Shown here piece after piece: positions 9,061-16,843 of a stretch of DNA of 64,000 bases. A program made the translations under genes and the position numbers. This DNA comes from Planococcus maritimus. GTDB taxonomy: Bacteria > Bacillota > Bacilli > Bacillales_A > Planococcaceae. The notes beneath the pieces are model-generated. The model made no database searches and had not been told where the DNA came from. It was given only the letters and a program-made list of their open reading frames with translations. The DNA is taken from assembly GCF_001592825.1 (NCBI RefSeq), contig NZ_LTZG01000001.1, positions 1,488,001 to 1,552,000 on the forward strand. Direction: 5' to 3'. The first letter of the stretch is position 1. Each line of letters starts with the position of its first letter.

Positions 9061-9789
9061 TAATAAATCTCCTCACTTTTATATCTCGAAACTAAAAAAC
9101 CAATAGATTAAGCCATTACATTAATAGGATATGCTAACATCCACAAACTTATTTACATTTAGTGCAGTTAATTTATTAATCCCCTCCGCATGAAAATTTA
9201 AATGACGAATAGCGAGGATTGGGTCAAGGAAACGAAAATAATACATGCTATACTTGTCTGACTCCTGTCTTCGTTAACTTCTATATTTCCAGTCAGCTGT
9301 TCCATGGCATAGGTAATTACTTATTAGACAGTATAAATAGTTTTAGGACTTCAAGTTAATTATGTAAACACCCGATATACAAGCTTCAACTGTTAGTTGG
9401 CCATAAGCAACATACGTAATTTGGGAGCTCAGTAATAAGCAAATCATATACAATAATATATCTATTGAAAAGGAAAGAATACACGATTCTTCTTACAAAT
9501 GGATTATAGAGAATACATTCAACATTATTCCAAGCCAAAGAGTTTTTCAGTAACCCATTCATAAAGTTACACTAACTCTGAATGACTATATCACCAAATA
9601 ACTCGCTGCTTTATAAATCAAGTTACCATACAGGTTTTCAAAAGAAGCTGATATGTAAAGCTCATGAAGAAGTGAGCTTTACTCAGCTTTTTTTATTGCA
9701 TTTAATTAACTGAACCCACCTTTTTTTGCTCGAAACAAAACATAGCATCAAGTTTTTCGAAATACATTTTTCATAGGAGGAAAATTGAC
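9061..9789. other. Long AT-rich gene-free region
   Basis: About 730 bases with stops in all frames and no convincing gene. I saw no iterons and no clear transposase remnant. An isolated terminator-like hairpin lies near its right end (listed separately) with no plus-strand gene behind it. A strong ribosome site (AGGAGG at about 9776) precedes the ZIP gene. The region may be decayed mobile DNA or a long leader for the ZIP gene. Confidence 0.5.
9655..9694 (+). terminator. Orphan terminator-like hairpin upstream of the ZIP gene
   Basis: Perfect 10-base arms GTAAAGCTCA and TGAGCTTTAC surround an 8-base loop and are followed by CAGCTTTTTTTTA. It ends about 95 bases before the ZIP start. With no gene upstream on this strand, it is either the tail of a lost gene or a transcription attenuator in the ZIP leader. 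Confidence 0.6.
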
Positions 9790-10605
9790 ATGATGGAGTT
9801 GTTTAAAGGTCTAGATCCAGTTGTTCAAGCATTTATTGGTACATTATTCACATGGGGCATGACGGCACTGGGCGCAGCGTTAGTATTTACTACAAAAGGC
9901 GTCAATCAACGTTTCCTGGATAGCATGCTCGGGTTTGCTGGAGGGGTAATGATTGCGGCAAGTTATTGGTCGCTTCTTGCTCCTGCCATTGATATGGGAG
10001 AAGGTGGCTCTTTACCAGCTTGGATGCCTGCGGCCATCGGCTTTTTATTGGGCGGCATATTTTTATGGTCAGTAGATAAAATCCTCCCTCACCTTCATCC
10101 AAATGCATCCTTAGAAAAGTCTGAGGGATTCCACTCAGCTAAAAGAAAGAAGAGCTCTTTGCTTGTTTTCGCCATTACACTACACAACATTCCCGAAGGG
10201 CTAGCAATCGGCGTGGCATTCGGAGCTGTGGCTGCTGGATTTCCATCGGCCTCTCTAGCAGGTGCAATTGCTTTGGCAATCGGCATCGGTATCCAGAACT
10301 TCCCGGAAGGCCTAGCTGTCTCCATGCCTCTTCGACGCGATGGATTTTCGCGGCGAAAAAGCTTTCTTTACGGTCAATTCTCTGGGATGGTTGAACCGGT
10401 CGCCGCCATCATCGGTGCGCTGGCAGTGGTATTTATAGAACCCTTACTGCCTTATGCATTGAGCTTTGCAGCAGGTGCAATGATTTTTGTAGTCGTCGAA
10501 GAAGTAATTCCAAGTTCCCAAGAAAAAGGGAATTCAGACTTGGCTTCGATGAGTTTAATGGTTGGGTTTACAATCATGATGATTCTTGATGTCGCCCTCG
10601 GCTAA
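9790..10605 (+). CDS. zupT: ZIP-family divalent metal transporter
   Basis: A 271-residue membrane protein of the ZIP (ZupT/GufA) family, which imports Zn(II) and sometimes Fe, Mn or Co. About eight membrane helices are seen. The two metal-site helices carry [15 protein letters not shown] and [14 protein letters not shown], the hallmark of the family, and a variable cytoplasmic loop lies around residues 98-125. AGGAGG precedes two adjacent ATG codons (9790 and 9793); either may be used. The surroundings are rich in metal exporters, so this may balance essential metal uptake. A possible leader attenuator lies upstream. Confidence 0.92.
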   Translation: MMELFKGLDPVVQAFIGTLFTWGMTALGAALVFTTKGVNQRFLDSMLGFAGGVMIAASYWSLLAPAIDMGEGGSLPAWMPAAIGFLLGGIFLWSVDKILPHLHPNASLEKSEGFHSAKRKKSSLLVFAITLHNIPEGLAIGVAFGAVAAGFPSASLAGAIALAIGIGIQNFPEGLAVSMPLRRDGFSRRKSFLYGQFSGMVEPVAAIIGALAVVFIEPLLPYALSFAAGAMIFVVVEEVIPSSQEKGNSDLASMSLMVGFTIMMILDVALG

Positions 10606-10650
10606 TTTCAAGTAAGCTTCGAACCTAGGCCTGTGAAACGGATATTATAT

Positions 10651-11613
10651 TTAGCTTTCTCCTATACTTGCTCTCCTTAGAGAAAGCAACAACTGGGAAA
10701 CGAGTGCTAGAATGGGCAATTCGATCAACGGGCCGATAACCAAGGCCAAGGCGATTAGAGGCTGGTCCGGAAAGGCGACAACTGCAATGGCCAGTGAGAC
10801 AGGCGAATTACGTGCGATAGTCGTCAGGCTTAAGCTCACCGTATCTTCATAGGAAAACTTCAGGGCTTTCCCTGCTGTTTGCACCAAAATAAAATTAATA
10901 ATAAAGAACAATAAAACAGGCAGCAGCAAGATGGAAATGATTTCAAGATTATCAAGTAGGTACTTACCTTGAGAAGCAAACATCGTCATAATCGCCAAAG
11001 ATAAAAAGAAAATCTGTGCGGTAGCGAAAAAAGAGACGAGTTTCTCATTCAAGAAGACTTTTCTCTTCCGCAAGGCATAACGCGTCAAATGTGCTAGCGC
11101 AAACGGAATAACCAGTACCAGGACAATGCTTTTGCCGATAGTCAACAATGGAATCGGCTCAATCGTGCCAGCGAAAATGAATAGGTAAACCGGCAACAGC
11201 ACGACCTGCAGAATCAAATTAATCGGCAAAATGGATGTGGACAAGGGCACATTCCCTTTGGCAATGGAAGTGAACATGAGGTACCAGTCTGTACAAGGCG
11301 TTACCATCAGCATGATAAACCCAATCCACAGGGCTGGATAGTCTGCAAGGAAAATCGCCCCAAGTCCCCAGGCCACTAAAGGTGTCCAGACAAAATTGAT
11401 AAGCATGCTGACAGTGAAAAACTTACGATTTTTAAAAGCATCCTTCAGGTGCTGCAATGGAATGGTTAAAAATAATCCATAGAGCATGAGCAATAAAAAT
11501 GGCACGATGAAGAATTCGGCGTATTGTTCAAAAAAGTGGACCTGGCCAAATAAAAGGCCGAGCCCAACTGCGCTTAGAATAATGACGGTTTGAAATTTCT
11601 CTAATACGTTCAT
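10651..11613 (-). CDS. ACR3/bile-acid-symporter family carrier, putative arsenite exporter
   Basis: A 320-residue carrier with about ten membrane helices of the BASS/ACR3 superfamily. VTPCTDWYLMFTSIAKG contains the Cys that is essential in characterised ACR3 arsenite exporters, and a second conserved stretch is TIARNSPVSLAIAVV. ACR3 proteins expel As(III) and sometimes Sb(III). No arsR or arsC adjoins it, so the substrate is an inference. The frame opens 48 codons earlier, but GAAGGAG lies about 7 bases before the ATG at 11613, and the upstream translation is not membrane-like, so this start is preferred. Confidence 0.82.
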   Translation of the reverse strand: MNVLEKFQTVIILSAVGLGLLFGQVHFFEQYAEFFIVPFLLLMLYGLFLTIPLQHLKDAFKNRKFFTVSMLINFVWTPLVAWGLGAIFLADYPALWIGFIMLMVTPCTDWYLMFTSIAKGNVPLSTSILPINLILQVVLLPVYLFIFAGTIEPIPLLTIGKSIVLVLVIPFALAHLTRYALRKRKVFLNEKLVSFFATAQIFFLSLAIMTMFASQGKYLLDNLEIISILLLPVLLFFIINFILVQTAGKALKFSYEDTVSLSLTTIARNSPVSLAIAVVAFPDQPLIALALVIGPLIELPILALVSQLLLSLRRASIGES

Positions 11614-12198
11614 AACGACACTCCTTCTATAAAAGAGAGAAAGTGTGCGCGACTTACTCTTCTCTATCAGGGTAACGGAAGTGGTATCCGATTGCTTTGT
11701 TAATTTTGATTTTGAATCCGAACGGAGGAAAAAACCCTGAAAAGCTATTGGTGGCAATTAAATTCTAGCAATAACAAAGGGTATGACGGAGGATTCTATT
11801 ACACCCTCTCTAAAACCAGAACTATATGCCGACCTCTTGTAATTCCTGTACCCCAAACCCTAAAAACCCATTCTCCTGAAGGACAAGAAAATGGGCTCTC
11901 ACTATTTGTTGTATCAAATCATTAAGTTAGTACTTCTTGTGGAACAAAGTATAACTAACGTTCTCAACACCTTGTTTGAAGACTTTGCAAGAGTTATTTC
12001 GTCCTTTCTACAAAGTCTTCGATGTTGTATTGATTAATCTCATAAAGACTGCTTAGAGGTTCAACAATTCTTCATTAAATCGAATCAACTTGGGAGATAC
12101 TGCATGGTATAAATCTCACGCTGCATTTCGTTTCACTGATTGTTAAGAAAAAGGGACCTACTATTTTAAAACCTCCGTCTAGCCCATTCAATGCGCCC
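11614..12198. other. Gene-free region with a hairpin
   Basis: About 585 bases between two minus-strand genes. It contains an inverted repeat GAAGACTTTG (11978-11987) / CAAAGTCTTC (12011-12020). On the minus strand a short open stretch (about 12005-12075) reads as a plausible C-terminal tail ending EDFVERTK followed by a stop, with no start, so it may be a gene remnant. Nothing else can be supported. Confidence 0.4.
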
Positions 12199-12453
12199 CT
12201 ATTTTGGGGTGTCGTATCCCTCCAATTCTCGCAAGCGCTCCCGGTATTCTTCCGTGCTGATTTCGCCCCGTGCATAACGCTCTTTCAACAGATCCACTGC
12301 ATTAGAAGAAGAACGGCTCCCACCTTCTGCAGACGGATTTTTCCGCATGAAATAAATCACGAGCCATACGGCCAGGATGATAATCAATAGCAGCACAAAA
12401 GCCCAAAAGAACATAATAGCCCAACTTCCATTATGCATTCCATAATTCCACAT
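12199..12453 (-). CDS. SHOCT-domain small membrane protein
   Basis: An 84-residue protein with a Met/His/Trp-rich N-terminus, one membrane helix (about residues 12-34) and a C-terminal SHOCT domain, the short amphipathic helix pair DLLKERYARGEISTEEYRER. SHOCT-tailed small membrane proteins are common in Bacillota and often lie next to metal-resistance genes, but their function is unknown. The frame extends upstream, but AAGGAGG lies about 10 bases before the ATG at 12453, which fixes the start. Confidence 0.85.
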   Translation of the reverse strand: MWNYGMHNGSWAIMFFWAFVLLLIIILAVWLVIYFMRKNPSAEGGSRSSSNAVDLLKERYARGEISTEEYRERLRELEGYDTPK

Positions 12454-12940
12454 TGCTGTTGTACCTCCTTTATAACCTATTTGACACGAGCCATTCCAAT
12501 TCATTTTATTTATTACTAGTATAGCATCAATGTTTAGAATATTAAGAATAATTAGATAAAAATAAGTAGATTGTTCAATTTGAAATACTTCGAGTTTTCT
12601 TTGAAATATCTTTCCAATACCAGCATCTTATGTCATGTCTTTAAATTTCATTTCATGACAAATAACATTATTCCTTTGTTATTGGAACTCTATATTAACG
12701 TCTACTTTAATAAACGTTCGCAAATGTATACTTTCACATACCAAAAAGAAGCTCAGCCTTAAGTTTCTCCTCTTCCGATAAACTCATGACATGTAAATTT
12801 TAAATACAAGTTCTCGAGTTTCTACTCCTTTCGTTAAAAAGATATGGTGGAACAAAATAAAGCGTCTAGAGAGTTCATCTCGTAGACGCAGGATGGGATT
12901 AGAACACTCATAAATTTTGTTGTTTTCATCAATGTTTCCT
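12454..12940. other. Gene-free region holding repeat element A
   Basis: About 490 AT-rich bases. Short frames on both strands here lack ribosome sites. The region contains copy A of the dif-like dispersed element (listed separately), which marks the left boundary of the metal/thiol block. Downstream of the resA stop no strong terminator was recognised. Confidence 0.5.
12715..12799 (+). repeat. Dispersed dif-like element, copy A
   Basis: The element has a left box CGTTCGCAAATGTATACTTT at 12715, an internal weakly palindromic spacer, and a right core TCTTCCGATAA, seven bases, ACATGTAAATT (12771-12799). Copies B and C have the same order and orientation. The right core resembles a Xer recombination site: left arm ACTTCCTAGAA and right arm TTATGTAAACT in the Bacillus subtilis dif site. 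Similarity seems to continue about 30 bases further right. Alignment is by eye. Confidence 0.6.
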
Positions 12941-13492
12941 TTAAGATTCTGCTGGCTTAATCTGTTCCATATAGCTTTGAATGTCTTCCTCCGACATTTC
13001 ACCTGTAATGATCTTCTCGATTTTCCCCTCTGGATTTACTAATAGGGTTGTCGGCAATGGACGAATATTGTAGGCTTCCATCACACTTTTGTCCTTGTCG
13101 ATTACAATAGGGAACGTCAGATTCCGCTGTTCAGCATATTGTCTCACTTCATAATCTGACTGCGCAATATTGACGGCCAGTATCTCCACACCCTGATCCT
13201 TGTACACTTGGTACTGTTTTTCCATCAGCGGAAATTCTTTTTCGCATGGTTTGCACCAAGTGCCCCAGAAGTTCACGAACACCCCTTGGCCCTCATAATC
13301 AGACAGCTGATGCCTTTCCCCATTCAAGTCGGTCAACGTAAAATCAGGTGCTGTATCTCCAACCTGCAGCAATTCATTTTTCTCCTTTGTTAATCCATTG
13401 TAGATGGTAAAGGCAATAGCTCCTATCATGACTAGCAAAATACTGGTTCTCATTATCAAGCGTTTCTTTTTTTTATTCTTTTTAATCTTCAT
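12941..13492 (-). CDS. resA: ResA-like membrane-anchored thiol-disulfide oxidoreductase
   Basis: A 183-residue thioredoxin-fold protein facing the outside of the cytoplasmic membrane. A Lys-rich N-terminus and one helix (about residues 13-32) anchor it. The thioredoxin domain has WGTWCKPCEKEFP (CxxC near residues 75-78) and the cis-Pro in LPTTLLV. ResA reduces haem-binding Cys pairs of apocytochrome c or other extracytoplasmic thiols, using electrons from CcdA. The adjacent upstream ccdA supports that pairing. It is the last gene of ccdA-resA, 40 bases after ccdA. Because bdbC and bdbD precede it, an oxidised-thiol repair role is also possible. Confidence 0.88.
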   Translation of the reverse strand: MKIKKNKKKKRLIMRTSILLVMIGAIAFTIYNGLTKEKNELLQVGDTAPDFTLTDLNGERHQLSDYEGQGVFVNFWGTWCKPCEKEFPLMEKQYQVYKDQGVEILAVNIAQSDYEVRQYAEQRNLTFPIVIDKDKSVMEAYNIRPLPTTLLVNPEGKIEKIITGEMSEEDIQSYMEQIKPAES

Positions 13493-13532
13493 CCAGTATC
13501 ACATCCTTTCTAAATAGTTAAAGTTCGGTCTA

Positions 13533-14240
13533 TTAAAACCCGGTGAATCCACCCGTAAACTGTGATAGAAAAGCGATGATTTCTGTCATCATATCAAAGT
13601 ACAGTAATAATCCCATTAGAATCATCAGGGTCCCGCCAAGTGACATGAAAAGAGCACTTCTCTTCTTCAAGAAGCTCATTTTCTCAATAAATAACGACAT
13701 CAAGAGAAAAGGAATCGAAAAGCCCAGCACGTAAAACAGCATGTAGAGAAGGCCCCGGTCCGGGTCTGCTACTCCGAGCGCAATTACGCCAGCCAATATG
13801 GGACCGGTGCATGGCGTCCACCCGGCTGCGAAACCGATGCCAATCAAAACAGAACCAGCATATCCGGAAGGTCTTTTCTGAAAGTGGATTTTTTTATCCG
13901 AAAGTAAAAAATCAAATTTCAGAATGCCGGTTAAGACCAAACCGAAAAACACCATCAAAATGGCGCCCAGCTGGCGTAAAAGGACCTGATATTCCAGGAA
14001 AAAATTTCCGAGTAGCGAAGTTGATAAGCCTAACGCTAAAAATATGATGGAAAATCCAATTAAAAATAAAACCGTGTGAATCAAAGCGGTGCTTCTCATC
14101 ATTCCCTTGCCTGCTTTTAACTCATTGACCGAAACTCCGGTAATATAGGACAGAAAAGCCGGATATAACGGCAGGGCGCAGGGAGAAATGAATGATAACA
14201 GCCCAGCGCCGAACGCCAGCAACAAACTTACTTCAGCCAT
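13533..14240 (-). CDS. ccdA: CcdA cytochrome c biogenesis / thiol electron-transfer protein
   Basis: A 235-residue membrane protein of the DsbD-gamma/CcdA family with six helices. The two conserved Cys-containing motifs are SPCALPLYP (helix 1) and GWTPCTGPIL (helix 4). It carries reducing equivalents from cytoplasmic thioredoxin to ResA-like proteins outside the membrane. Length is typical. It is followed after 40 bases by resA and preceded after about 100 bases by bdbC. Reductive (CcdA-ResA) and oxidative (BdbC-BdbD) thiol pathways thus lie side by side. Confidence 0.92.
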   Translation of the reverse strand: MAEVSLLLAFGAGLLSFISPCALPLYPAFLSYITGVSVNELKAGKGMMRSTALIHTVLFLIGFSIIFLALGLSTSLLGNFFLEYQVLLRQLGAILMVFFGLVLTGILKFDFLLSDKKIHFQKRPSGYAGSVLIGIGFAAGWTPCTGPILAGVIALGVADPDRGLLYMLFYVLGFSIPFLLMSLFIEKMSFLKKRSALFMSLGGTLMILMGLLLYFDMMTEIIAFLSQFTGGFTGF

Positions 14241-14343
14241 AGAACAGTCTCCTTTTAAATGATTGACGTGTATATTCCTTTAACTGCCTATCGCCGCCTT
14301 CTGTAAAAATGACAGTCCATGATAGATTGTTAGGGGCGATGCG

Positions 14344-14784
14344 TCAATTCGCTCTTTTCTTCGTTACTAGAATTACCATCGCCACACTAATTAAAAGGAA
14401 AGCGACAAATGCGAGGAATGGAATGGTGATGAACCCAAACCAATTGATATACTCTGCGCTGCAGGGAACGCCGCTTACACAGGGCCGAATCCCGCCAAAC
14501 CCTGGAATTTTCTGCTCCATATAATGCAGGACCGAGATGCTTCCCCCGATAACTGATAAGGGCAGGGCATAGCGGACAACCTTCCAATCGTTCTGGAACG
14601 TCGCAATCCCTAAAATCAACACAAGCGGATACATGAAAATCCGCTGGAACCAGCACAGGTCACACGGGATGAACCCCTTGATTTCACTAAAATAAAGGCT
14701 GCCGAGAGTCGCAATTAACGAAACGAACCAAGCTCCGTATAGTAAGAAGCCCCTTTTATCCGATACTTTATGGGTTTCGTCCAT
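14344..14784 (-). CDS. bdbC: BdbC/DsbB-type thiol oxidoreductase
   Basis: A 146-residue four-helix membrane protein of the DsbB family that re-oxidises its BdbD partner and passes electrons to quinone. The first Cys pair is in CDLCWFQRI; the second periplasm-side pair is the spaced Cys of IRPCVSGVPCS. Its ATG overlaps the bdbD stop codon (TAATG), so the two are translationally coupled. Length matches BdbC and BdbB. The pair makes disulfides in exported proteins. Confidence 0.93.
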   Translation of the reverse strand: MDETHKVSDKRGFLLYGAWFVSLIATLGSLYFSEIKGFIPCDLCWFQRIFMYPLVLILGIATFQNDWKVVRYALPLSVIGGSISVLHYMEQKIPGFGGIRPCVSGVPCSAEYINWFGFITIPFLAFVAFLLISVAMVILVTKKRAN

Positions 14785-15467
14785 TAGTTTTCCTCCGCTA
14801 ATTCTTCATCGATCAATGCTTTGATGGCCTCGTAATCAAATGGATCTTCCAATGTCTGTCCATTGACGACAATTGTCGGAGTCATCGCTACTTCATGCTC
14901 TTCTACCAAGGCTTTATCTACTTCCACTTTGTCCATCGTCTCCTGCTCTTCCATGTCCGCTGTCATCTGAATCGGGTCGATGGCTGGAAATTCGGCGGCC
15001 ACTTCAAGAGCCTTATCCGGCGTCAGCCAAGCAGCATCATGATTTTCAGTCGGTTGTGCTGCAAATAAGGCTTTATGAAAACTCCAATAGGACTCCGGAC
15101 TTTGTTCATAAAAGGCTTCGGCAGCCAACGAACCTACGACCGATTCATTGCCGTGAAAAAGAACATTGATATAGGAGAATTTTACATCGCCCGTGTCGAC
15201 ATAATCCGCCACCAGCTGCGGATACACCATTTCTCCCCATGCTTTACAGGACGGGCACTTGAAGTCACCAAATTCAACGACCGTGACCGGCGCATCACTT
15301 TCCCCAAGCGTTGGCTGGCCCGCTATATCCACTTCTCCTGTTTCCACTGTTGAAGCAGATTGCTGGTTTGTGAGTACTACGATTGCTGCTAAAATGCCAA
15401 CCGCCAACAGTGTCAGGAGAACTGCGAACTTCATTCCGGACTGTTTCTTCTTATTGATTTTATCCAT
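14784..15467 (-). CDS. bdbD: BdbD/DsbA-type disulfide oxidase
   Basis: A 227-residue exported thioredoxin-like protein with an N-terminal anchor (about residues 13-32) and a DsbA-type domain. The active site is FKCPSCKAWG (about 68-77) and the cis-Pro region is MTPTIVVNG. It introduces disulfides into exported proteins and is re-oxidised by BdbC, whose start overlaps its stop. It is the first gene of the minus-strand thiol cluster, divergent from cadD, and shares the 308-base intergenic region that carries the CadC-type operators. Confidence 0.93.
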   Translation of the reverse strand: MDKINKKKQSGMKFAVLLTLLAVGILAAIVVLTNQQSASTVETGEVDIAGQPTLGESDAPVTVVEFGDFKCPSCKAWGEMVYPQLVADYVDTGDVKFSYINVLFHGNESVVGSLAAEAFYEQSPESYWSFHKALFAAQPTENHDAAWLTPDKALEVAAEFPAIDPIQMTADMEEQETMDKVEVDKALVEEHEVAMTPTIVVNGQTLEDPFDYEAIKALIDEELAEEN

Positions 15468-15637
15468 ACTATCCCTCTTTCCTATCGTGATTTATCAATC
15501 ATCTACTCCACATCGTTCTTCTATACCATTTCTAACATTCATAAAAATAGAATGCTTAACAAGACATGCCTGAATTGGTCATACTAAATTTCAATTTGCC
15601 TTGCCACTTGTCACTCTCTGTTCATTCTAACAAGCAT

Positions 15638-15730
15638 GTTCAAATATTAAAACAATCATTTGAATGTAGGATTGACAATCTAGCGAAATCTTTGTACACT
15701 TGCATTAATCAAACGTTCATTTGAATGTTT
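15638..15730 (+). promoter_or_regulatory. cad promoter with CadC-type operators
   Basis: A strong promoter is readable: TTGACA at 15672-15677, a 17-base spacer, and TACACT at 15695-15700. AAACGTTCATTTGAATGTTT (15711-15730) is an imperfect inverted repeat over the expected transcription start. A second, wider pair of half-sites, TGTTCAAAT (15638) and CATTTGAATG (15657-15666), abuts the -35 box. TTCAAAT/ATTTGAA halves are the hallmark of CadC and SmtB operators, so this should be the metal-inducible switch for cadD-cadC-cadA, and perhaps for bdbD. Confidence 0.75.
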
Positions 15731-15775
15731 AACTATTAGAGGGTATCAATCCACACTAGTATATCTGCAAAGGAG

Positions 15776-16399
15776 ATGAGGGTACTGTTAACCACGATTT
15801 TTTCCGCTGTTGCAGCTTACGTTGCGACCAGCATTGATTATGTCATCATTTTGTTGATTTTATTTTCGCAGACGATGAAAAAAGGTCAGTTAAAATCCAT
15901 TGTTATCGGCCAGTATCTGGGGACAGCCCTCTTAGTGGGCGTCAGTCTATTAGCTGCTTATGGCTTGACGCTTGTACCGACTCATTGGGTCGGCCTGCTG
16001 GGTCTCATTCCGATTTATCTAGGAATCAAAGTCTGGAAAAGGGAAGAAGAGGAGAACAACGAAGAGGATCTCTTGTCTCGCTTGTCTTCCGGAAAGTCCA
16101 ATCGCCTGTTTGTCACCGTCACGGTTATTACATTGGCGGCCGGCGGTGATAACATCGGTGTCTACATACCCTACTTTTCAACCTTGAATCCGAATGAAAC
16201 CATCGTGATGCTGGTTGTCTTTGCTATCATGACAGCTGTTTTGTGTTACCTCAGTTACCGTTTGGCATCCGTTAAATCGATCTCTGAAACGATTGAGAAA
16301 TGGGAACGGTGGATTGTGCCCGTAGTCTTTATCGGACTCGGTATCTTGATTATGGTAGAGAATGGGACCTTCCGTTTTCTTTGGAGTTTGGTGAATTGA
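15776..16399 (+). CDS. cadD: CadD-family cadmium resistance transporter
   Basis: A 207-residue membrane protein of the CadD family, which gives Cd(II) resistance in staphylococci, probably by efflux. About five or six helices are visible, with the family start AAYVATSIDYVIILLILFSQ, and the conserved AAGGDNIGVYIPYF in the middle. Length is typical (about 205). The ribosome site AAAGGAG overlaps the region just before the ATG at 15776, so the spacing is very short; a nearby CTG three codons later would have better spacing. It heads cadD-cadC-cadA, an uncommon combination of both cadmium exporters in one operon. Confidence 0.9.
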   Translation: MRVLLTTIFSAVAAYVATSIDYVIILLILFSQTMKKGQLKSIVIGQYLGTALLVGVSLLAAYGLTLVPTHWVGLLGLIPIYLGIKVWKREEEENNEEDLLSRLSSGKSNRLFVTVTVITLAAGGDNIGVYIPYFSTLNPNETIVMLVVFAIMTAVLCYLSYRLASVKSISETIEKWERWIVPVVFIGLGILIMVENGTFRFLWSLVN

Positions 16400-16477
16400 G
16401 TTGATTCCACACCCTAAACTTCGATAGAAGAAATTCAATCGCTTTAAAAAACGAGTGAGTAAAAGGAGTGAAAGAAA

Positions 16478-16843
16478 ATGGCAAAAGATATTTGTGATGT
16501 GGTCTGTATAGATGAGGAAAAGGTGGAACGCGTTCAGCAACAGCTGGCAGAACAGAATCCGCTGGAAGTGGCGAAAATTTTTAAAGCGTTATCAGACGAC
16601 ACAAGAATCAAGATCGCCTATGCCTTATCGCTGGAGGACAAACTTTGTGTGTGTGACGTTGCGAATATCATCGGCTCTTCCACCGCAACCGCCTCCTACC
16701 ACCTGCGCCTGTTGAAAAATATGGGATTGGCGAAATACAGCAAGGAAGGCAAGTTGGTCTACTATTCACTGGATGACGCGCATGTGAAACACTTGGTGCA
16801 AGTGGCCTTCATCCATCAGAAGGAGGTTGTTTCCGTTGGTTGA
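16478..16843 (+). CDS. cadC: CadC, ArsR/SmtB-family metal-sensing repressor
   Basis: A 121-residue winged-helix repressor that leaves DNA when it binds Cd(II), Pb(II), Zn(II) or Bi(III). All four thiolate ligands of the staphylococcal CadC alpha3N site are present: Cys6 and Cys10 in the N-terminal arm (ICDVVC) and the two Cys of KLCVCD. The recognition helix is in [18 protein letters not shown]-terminal His-rich helix ([15 protein letters not shown]) matches the second, Zn-type site. AAGGAG precedes the ATG. Its 3' end overlaps the cadA start by 8 bases. Likely operators lie upstream of cadD. Confidence 0.95.
   Translation: MAKDICDVVCIDEEKVERVQQQLAEQNPLEVAKIFKALSDDTRIKIAYALSLEDKLCVCDVANIIGSSTATASYHLRLLKNMGLAKYSKEGKLVYYSLDDAHVKHLVQVAFIHQKEVVSVG

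Noticed and set aside
9352-9372. TTATGTAAACA as a chromosomal dif site
   Set aside because: The right arm fits, but the left arm at the required spacing does not.
9651-9661. A fourth copy of the dif-like element at the hairpin before the ZIP gene
   Set aside because: Only GATATGTAAA is shared; the CTTC(C/T)GATAA arm and the left box are missing.
12571-12762. 63-codon plus-strand frame
   Set aside because: There is no ribosome site, the composition is AT-driven, and it runs into repeat element A.
12784-13002. 72-codon minus-strand frame overlapping the resA end
   Set aside because: It overlaps a certain gene in another frame and has no start signal.
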